From Pogona vitticeps (lineage: Eukaryota; Chordata; Lepidosauria; Squamata; Agamidae): a stretch of 64,000 bases of DNA. Where the stretch lies: positions 183,164,947-183,228,946 of the forward strand of contig NC_135783.1 of the NCBI RefSeq assembly GCF_051106095.1. The letters run 5' to 3'. Both the position numbers and the translations under genes were made by a program. The notes beneath the pieces were generated by a model. The model was not told where the DNA came from and did not search any database. It worked only from the letters and a program-made list of their open reading frames with translations. Shown one piece after another: positions 47,201-56,200 of this stretch; position 1 is the first letter of the stretch, and every line of letters starts with the position of its first letter.

Positions 47201-50200
47201 TGCAATTACATTTATGCAAGGTAAGATTCTGCCAACATTTCCAGCCTTCACTTAAGATCTAGCAATAAATTCTCCTTTCCCCTGTCTGCCAGTGAAACAC
47301 ACAGGGACTCATTTGAAATGCAACAGTTTAGAGATGTGCTGCAGCAGACATGCAGACACAGAGTCAGGTCTTCTGTCTGTATAAATGCCGAAAGAAGAGT
47401 TTGAGTCTTGACAGCATACAAAGAGTCTGAGTTTCACATGAGTTAATTAGATTGCTGGCTACATGGCCCTGCATACAGAGGAAGATGTGTTTTTGTGCAC
47501 ATGATGCAGTAGAAATATTTAGACTGCTACCATAGTGAGCGGCAGCCAGGTTAATTTGTGGATTCAGTTCCTGAAAATAGGAATAGTTAGCAGTGCACAT
47601 TTCCTGCTTTGGAAAGAAATTATCTCTATACGTCTTATTCTAACAAAATTAGTAAGTTTGTGTTTATTAGAGAATACAATGAGATAGAAAAGTTAACAGG
47701 GATCCTAGTTCTAAGGAACTAAGGTGGAGGTGAAGGAAGAAAGTCAAAATGCCTCCTCTTTCTTCTCCCAGAGGTGGCTAGGAGCAAAACAAGAGAAGGT
47801 AAAAAACCTATCAGTCTAGGCTAAACAAGGCGAGCAAAATCCAGAGCATCTAAAGGACAGTCTAGGACAGTGGTTCTTAACCTTTGTTACTCGGATGTTT
47901 TTGAACTGCAGCTCCCAGAAACCCCAGTCAGGACAGCTGGTGGTGAAGGCTTCTGGGAGTTGCAGTCCAAAACTCCTGAGTAACCCAAGGTTAAGAACCA
48001 GTGAACAAGGAAACCCAAGGAAGTCATTTTCTCTCTGTCTACTCATGCAAAGCCAGTATAAGCTGAGTTGCACACTCTCACCTCCACCACAGATAACATT
48101 TCCTGTATTGTAATTGTAAAACACGCACGGAACTGTATAATCAAATACTCTTTTTTTTTTTATCTTCAGTACAACCATTCTTGAATGCCGTAGAACTCCT
48201 TGGGAGCTCTTTCAGAAGAAATGTAAGGTTGCTTTCCATAGTCCAGATGTCCAGAAGTCAGACTTTTCATCTTATTAGTTTGCTTATCCTTGAATATTTC
48301 CTTTGAATTCCAGAATGATATTTATAATATTTCCACCTACTTTGGGATTTTAAATTAATTGTAGTCAATTAATCTCTGATACATTGTGTTATGTAACAGT
48401 GGCTGAGGCTTCTCTAAAACTTACCTGCTGATCCCTTTGTATACTGTTGAGTGGGAACCCTCGTTCAGCTTCTCCAGATTCAAGTAGGATGAAGCATTTC
48501 CAAATGGAAGACCTCTTCTTTGCTTGGATGGGAGAGGGACAAACCGAGATACAGAGAAAGAAAGAGAGAGAGAGTATGGACTTGATACAGGAACAGTCTT
48601 TGGACCCAGACAGAAAGAGAGGCTTATTCACTATGTACACACCATGAAAGAACGAAAAGGCAGACAGAAAATACTTTTTATTATATTAATGTAGCTTAAC
48701 ATAGATATGAATGGCTGAAATCCTGTTGTTAAGCATAGTAAGTCATACTAGGTTAGGCTCATTGATTGAATGGGTATTTGATGAGCCAGCCCCTCCATAA
48801 CTTCCACTGATTTAAATGGGCCTACTCTACCTGTGACGTCTTGAGTTCTGCTTGGATTCAAAGGCCATTACTATATCAAAAAGCAAGTCCATTCTCTTTT
48901 CTCGATCTCACCAAAACCCTACTGATTGAATGAACCAGCTTTAGTGAGACTTAGACACTAAGCAACAGGATTCGAGCCACTAATTTTTCCAAGTTATTAA
49001 AAATGCCTCTACTTAAAGACTGGACAGGCAGCTAATAAAGGACTCAACATTACCTGAAAATCACAGTGTCTGACATGTATGCCACCTGCCAAGGTATATA
49101 TATATATAGGAGTAGATAGTTTTAGTACTTTGTACATGCTTGGGGGAACTCTCTTCCCAAGGCTGACTCCAGGCACTGAAATAAGTTCCGGAACTTTGCC
49201 CTGCCACCCAGATTTCAGGTTATGTATGTAACAAAGGCAGAATTGTTGTTTGCTTTAGCACAATGGTAGTCCAGTCATACAACACTGAACACTTCTAAAG
49301 CAAGACAAGTCTCCACTGACTATACTGGAGATGTTTGAAGATGTATTCTAACAAGTGGGCTCAATATGATTTCTCAGCAAAAACAAAAAAAAAGCTTCAG
49401 ACTTGAGATGAGGAAACTTGAAAATCACTGTCTTAAAAGAAAAGCAGTAATCTAAATGCTGCAAAAATCCAACATTCCTAGCACAGAGGAATGTTCAAAA
49501 TAAGCTTTGAAACATCTACATGGACCACCGTTATATTGTTTTCCCCCTTTTCTTTTCTACCCTGAGATAAAAATATACAGTCAACATACCACATTTTTAA
49601 AATATTTGTTCAAATCAATTCCCACCATCTTGCTAGTGAGCCTTTCAGATAACTAGACTGGGGGCTAAAGAAGCAGCCACCTTACTGAAGCTAAGCAGCT
49701 CTGGGGTGGTCACTGCTACAGTGACAGACCTCCTCAGATCTGTCAGAGACACCACTTTGATTTCTGTGAAGGAAAAGAAGTGGGATGTCCAGTGTAATAG
49801 CTAACCAACATTAAAGCAATTGTGTTCTGTTAGTCACTTCATGCAATGCACACTCACCCACTGGAATTTCTCTGCCAAAACCTGCTCCTGGGAGGGATCA
49901 CTGAGGCGCCGTTGCTGTATTCTTTTGGATTTTTGTGTCTGAAGTGTATGGAACCATTGTGGCTGCAATGATGTCATTGGCTGAGGCATTTTTCTGGAAT
50001 CTTCTGTCAGCTGGCAGGGTGGAAAAAGAAACCATTTTAAGAATAAGAATATACCTGTTATTGCCTACATATTTTTGTTGTACCCCCCCCCCCTTGAGCT
50101 GTTCATTCCTTTATTCTGGGAAGAATGACACATCAGAAAGAAAACATTCCCATATACATTTCCTAATAAAGATGATATGGAAGTATGTATAGCAGAAAAT

Positions 50201-53200
50201 CAAAAGCTAGTCAGTAAATGCTAAGCTGTTCCAGCACTCAGATTCTTCTCATAAATGCCTTAAAACATCCTCCCACTGCCGCTAGCTGACTCCAAAACAT
50301 TGGGGGAAGGATGGCCAGTGGGGGAAGAAAAACTCCCCCTTTAACTCATGATCTCTCCTGATGAAAGCAACATTGGGAATATACTGTATTCTCAAAGGCT
50401 TTCACGGCTGGGATCTGATGGTTGTTGTGGGTTTTTCGGGCTCTTTGGCCGTGTTCTGAAGGTTGTTCTTCCTGCCGTCTCACCAGTCTCTGTGGCCGGC
50501 ATCTTCAGAGGAATGGAGTAGGAACTCCAGAGCATGGACAGAGTTCCTACTCCTGTCCTCTGAAGATGCCAGCCACAGAGACTGGTGAAATGTTAGGGAA
50601 AACAACCTTCAGAACATGTCCAAAGAGCTCGAAAAATCCACAACAACCATTGGGAATATACTTGCTGAGGGAATATATACCTCTGCTCCATGCATCTAAG
50701 CAGTGCTCTTGGCAGGGGCAGCTCCTGGTCTAAGCAAGGGTCAGCTCACCCTGAAATAGGAGGATGAGGAACCTCTCCAGGTCAGATCAGAAACCAGAGG
50801 GGACACTGTTGTAATGCCCTCCATTGCTACAAAAGATAGCCTTTGGAGCCCTAGTGTGCTGTAGCAGTTACATTGTTAAGCTATGACTCAGGAAACCTGA
50901 CTTCAGATACCCATTTGGCCATGAAACTCACGGGGTGACCTGAAGCCTGTCAATCTCTCAGCCTGATAACATCACAGAGTTGTTGGGAGGATAAAACTGA
51001 AGGAGAGCCATGAATGCTTTGAGCTTACTGAAGGAAAGGTGGAAAATACACACAGCTGATAGCAACAGCTGGAATGATTAATGGACCAGAGAAGGTTTAT
51101 CATCTGGAGTGAAGTGTTTTCAAAACTGGAATTGCAAGAACTAGAAAAGGTGGCAAAATCAACACAGAACATTGACCATAATATGGAAGACAAATGGAGG
51201 ATAGAGGTAGACACAATAGTGGAAGAAAATGTATCAATAGAGAAACAACTTATGGAAAAACCAAGAAATTATGAGTTGACAAAATGGCAAACTACACTGA
51301 GGGAAAAAACAGTAGCCCATATCAGCAAGAACACAGAAAGACAAAGGCTCCCCAATTCACACCAATTACAAAGTAAACCAGTAAAATTTCTACTGAATGA
51401 TGAAAATGTTGTCATCAGTACAATCCCAGCCAACATGCTAAAGTCAAAAACCCAGCTCATGTATAGCACAGCTACCATAATAACCATGGAACTTGGTTAC
51501 AAGCTGCAAAAAACCCAGAAAACTCGTGGCACTGCAAAATGGAAAATTTGTCTGAAAATAAAAATAAACAAATTATATGCAAACAGTAGCAACTTAAAAC
51601 ACTTGGAAGATTCAAAACTTAAAAATGAAAAAGTAAAAGCCAGACTATGCAAAACATATGACCTGGAAAGGAAAACAATAGTTGAAACTATGGAAGAATT
51701 AAAACAGTGCATAACAGCTACAGAAAGAAAATTGAAATATATGATGGATGCTTTTTAAACAATATAGAGAAAACACGCAATTCCGAAATAACCAACTATT
51801 ATTCTATACATCACTAGAAGAAAATGCAGAACAAAAGAGATTAGGCCCATGTAAACATAATGCTCTAAAATTTTGGAAAGAAATGTCGGAAAGCCCAACC
51901 AAACATAACACAAATAACTCACGGATTAAAGACATTTGTAAAGAAACTCAAGGAAAGCAAATGGATGATGTTGTAATAACAACTGATATGATTAAGAGGC
52001 AAGAAAAGGATATGAAAAATTAGAGTGCACATGGTCCAGATGAGCTGCACAGATTTTGGTTAAAGTAAGTCTCCATCAATGTATAGCAGTACAGTTTAAG
52101 CACTTACTTCTAAATTCTACAACTGAAGACTGGATGACAACAGGTCGCACATTTCTGATAATAAATATCAAAAGGGCAATGAACTCAATAATTACCTACC
52201 AATTACATGCCTTCCAACAATTTTCAACCTCCTCACAGGAGTACAGTACTTGCAAGATCAATATACAATTCCTTAACTGAAAACTCCCTATACCCAACGG
52301 AACAGAAAGGGAACTTTAAAAAGTATAAAGGCACAAAAGATCAACTGCTTATTGATAAAATGAAGTGAAAATGCAAAAAGATGAAAAACAAATGGTAATA
52401 TCGCCTGGATAGACTATAAAAAGGCATTTCACTCCTTGCCACACAGCTGGATTAACACCTGCCTAAAAATGTTTAGGACTGGTAAATATATTCAGAAGTT
52501 CCTCAAGAAAAACATGGAAAAATGGAAAACTGTCTTAATGTCCCATTAAGAAAAATTACCCAGCAGAAATTAGATACAAAACCTGAAATGGCATTATTGA
52601 ATGTCATACCAGGAATTAATGATTAAAAAAAAATGAAGCATTGTCTGATGTATATACTCACAGCATCTAGATTACTCTGGGCCCAAAAATGGAAAAGCGA
52701 AGAGGTTCCAACGATAGAAGAGTTGTTAAAGAAGCTATGGGATATAGCAGAACTGGACGCTCTATCAGAAGCACTACGGGAACAACCAAGAGACTATGTA
52801 AAACAAAGCTGCGAACTAATATACTCTAGGGCCCAGAAGAAGACAGGAGCGTAGGGCAAATTTTATCATATATGTATATCTACTTAGTATACACTGGAAA
52901 CCAAACCGGGGAGAGCGGAGGGTTAATGAGGCTGGAGTCTCTGACTCCAAAGGGGGGGTTAGCTTAGTAGAGGGTTTAGTTTAGTTTTTTTCTTTATTAT
53001 TCTCTTTTTTTCTTTTTCTATTCCTGTTTTTTGTATGTCTGAATTCAAATAAAATTCTAAAAAAAGAATAATGGTGAAGAAATTGGGGAAGTTAGCATCA
53101 AAAGAGGAATATTTCAGGGGGATTCTTTGTCACCACTGCTGTTTAATATCTCACTAATCCCCATGTCAATAATTTTAAATAAAACTGGAATGGGCTACCA

Positions 53201-56200
53201 TATTTCAGAACAAGCAGGAAAAATAATCATCTGTTGTACATGTATAATCTAAAACTATATGCAAAAAGTTACACAGAGTTGGAATCATTGCTAAACACAG
53301 TGCAAATATTTAGTGAAAGATATCCAAATGAAATTAGGAATTGACAAATGTGCATTTCTGACTATACACCATGGTGAGATCCAAAAACTAGCTGGAATAG
53401 AATTTTAAAAATGGAAATATTATAAAATCACTCTCAAGTGATGAAAATTATAAATACCTTGGAATACTAGAAGCAGATAACATAAAAGTAAAGGTAAAGA
53501 TTCCCCTTGACAATTTTTGTCCAGTCGTGTTCGACTCTAGGGGGCGGTGCTCATCCCCGTTTCCAAGCCATAGAGCCAGCATTTTGTCCGAAGACAATCT
53601 TCCGTGGTCACATGGCCAGTGCGACTTAGACATGGAACACTGTTACCTTCCCACCGAGGTGGTCCCTATTAATCTACTTGCATTTGCATGCTTTCGAACC
53701 GCTAGGCTGGCGGGAGTTGGGACAAGCGACGGGAGCTCACTCCATCGCGTGGATAGTGCACAACTGACAGAAAGGGGATATATAAAAAGACAGTGGAAAA
53801 TCTTAAAATCAAAATTAAATGGGGGAAATACAATCAAAGACATAAACACACAGGCAGTTCCAGTAGTTAGATACCCAGTTGGAATAATAGATTGGACTCA
53901 AAACTAATTAGAAGAACTGGATAAAAAAAAAACGGAAACTAATGAATATGCATCATGCATTACAAAAAAGTAATGTGGACAGATTATATTTACCACAAAA
54001 AAACTGGGGCCTGTAGATTACTGCAAATACACCAGATAGCAGAGGAGGAAAAAAGAAGCCTAGATTATTACATCAGTATAAGCAGAGAAAAATTACTTAA
54101 GGCAGTGAAAATGGAGAATATTTTGAAAACAACAGAAACAAAGGCTCAATATAAGAAACAATCACTTGAAGATAAATTAAACAGCTGGAAAAATAAACCA
54201 TTACATACATGGACAACACCTGAAAAATACTGAGGAAAAGCATGATCATAATTCAACATGGGCATGGCTATAACTGGGGACCCTTAAGAAAGAAACCGGA
54301 TGATTCATTTTTGCTGTACAAGAACAAGCAGTCCAAACCAATGTGATGAAAACTAAGATCCAAGGAAATCAGCAAATGTCATCTCTACCAAGAAAAAGAT
54401 GAAGCTGTGTCACAACTCATCTGTAAATGTTCAAAGATTGCACAGATTACAAAAGCAGACATGATAGAGTGGCAAAATTAGTGCACTGGTCTTTATGCAA
54501 AAAATATAACTTGCCAGCCTCCCCAAACCCCTGGGAACATCAGGTAGAGAAGGTGTCAGAAAATGAGGAAGTCAAGATCTTGTGGGATTTCCAGATGCAA
54601 ATGGATAGACACCATGAACATAAGATGCCAGACATAGTAGTAATAGAACAAAGAAATGTCTGGATCATTGACATTGCAATTCCAAGGGATGCCAGGGCTG
54701 AAAATAAAGAATTGCAAAAACTAACAAAATTCAGAGACCTGGCAATCAAAACATCTTGTTTGTGGATGAAAGATATTTCATTGGTCCACATAGTCTTTGG
54801 GAACAATATCAGAAATTTCATACAGTATTATAAGCAGCTGCAGATCTCAGAAATCACGCCATCAGAGCTATAAAATGCAGGGATATTAGGAACAGCATAC
54901 AGTACATACTGCACTGATATTTAACAGATATATAGGGTTTGAGTTAAAAATTGTACTGTATCTCTTATATAATACTTTCACAATCTCCACGTGGCTGCTG
55001 CTTGTTTCACTAAACTAAAAGCTCACACTACGCGTCTTTCAGCTGCCACCAGTTGATTACATCATTATTGTTTAATATTAATAACAGAGGTCCAGGCAAG
55101 GTGTCATTTTTAAAAGAACCAAATAGAAATTGTTTAGTATTACAGATTATGATAGATCAAGCAATGCTTTTAACACTTAAACAGACATCCTCCTTCATCC
55201 ACTCTCAACCACCACTCTCCTGCCCAAATATCCCCAAACTCTTCAACTCTCTTTAAACTCTCCGTCTCCCTCCACTGCTGAGTCTCCTATATCTCGTGAC
55301 TCTGCCCCCCCAGCACTCCCATTGGTCTATGCAGATATCATATTAATATTCATGACCTGAGTGGATGCCACAAATACCAATCAAGGTTTTATAATTTTGA
55401 TTGACTGTGTCTTGTGTTGTTGAATAACAAGAACAACAGGGATGTATGTTTCTCCATGAGAATCGTGCACAGACTTTTTATCATCATCATCTCAGAACTG
55501 CAGAGCTGGAAGAGACCCTATGGATCAACAAAACTGGCCTCTTGTCAAGGAGGCACAGTGGGGATGAAACACCGAACCTCTGCCCCCCCAGCCAGATGCC
55601 CAAACCAGTGGTTCTTAACCTTGGGTTACTCAGGTGTTTTTGAATTGCAACTCCCAGAAACCCCAGCCAGCAGAGCTGATGGTGAAGGCTTCTGGGAGTT
55701 GCAGTCCAAAAACATCTGAGTAACAAAGGTTAAAAACCAGTGGCCTAAACCACTGGTTCTTAACCTTGGGTTACTCAGGAGTTTTGGACTGCAATTCCCA
55801 GAAGCCTTCACCACCAGCTGTCCTGACTGGGGTTTCTGGGAGTTGCAGTTCAAAAGCATCCGAGTAACAAAGGTTAAGAACCACTGGCCTAAACCACTGA
55901 GCTATCCAACAGTTCTATCTAGCAGTTTTCAGTGAACTATCATTCTAGAAATGCACCACATACGTTTGCCTTTTACAAAGACTTGAATAGTTTTTACATA
56001 TTTTACATAGAAGTTGGCCCAATAAATTCAATTGCCTTACTTTCTCTAATACTTTTGAATTTGTGGAGCTATCATTGCTAGTAAGACTTTAACCTGAAAA
56101 CTCCTATGTACAGTCAATGGGAAATTTAGTCCTTCTCCCCAAAGAACATCTGATCCCAGAGGAGTGCTACTTACCTTTGCAACATACTCCACCACTTTAG

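Larger units (their letters stand above)
51060..54940 (+). mobile_element. R4/Dong-clade LINE, broken, with nested insertions
   Basis: A long degraded non-LTR element. The N-terminal charged region (51081-52020) is followed by RT motifs [17 protein letters not shown] (about 52395-52445) and [19 protein letters not shown] (about 53112-53170). A CCHC-like [20 protein letters not shown] segment lies near 54366-54425. The C-terminal restriction-enzyme-like endonuclease reads [20 protein letters not shown] (about 54630-54690). A C-terminal PD-(D/E)XK-type nuclease instead of an N-terminal APE domain is diagnostic of the R2/R4 group. Many stops and frameshifts are present. An L1 fragment (52632-53062) and a Sauria SINE (53486-53754) are inserted in it. 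Confidence 0.82.
55487..55930 (-). repeat. tRNA-derived SINE interrupted by two MITEs
   Basis: The SINE body is at 55487-55597 (GCAGAGCTGGAAGAGACC, TCAAGGAGGCACAGTGGGG). Its tRNA-like A-box end continues at 55895 (CACTGAGCTATCCAACAG). Between them sit two palindromic MITEs at one target site. The SINE reads on the minus strand. Confidence 0.75.
50011..56174 (-). other. CDK15: CDK15 intron 1
   Basis: About 6.2 kb, dominated by mobile elements: foldback element, MIR-like SINE, R4 LINE with nested L1 and Sauria SINE, and a SINE with two MITEs. The stretch 54960-55480 shows nothing recognisable. Confidence 0.65.

Noticed and set aside
50545-50605. Hammerhead-ribozyme-like core in the foldback right arm (CUGAAGA, a stem, GAAA, then GUU and a closing AGG).
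   Set aside because: The GAAA box is followed almost directly by the would-be cleavage triplet, leaving no room for stem III. The motif therefore does not form a complete hammerhead; noted only because Penelope-like elements can carry one.
51081-51758. 225-residue open frame that might be a host coiled-coil protein.
   Set aside because: It continues collinearly into R4-type RT, CCHC and nuclease blocks downstream and is best read as the N-terminal part of that LINE.
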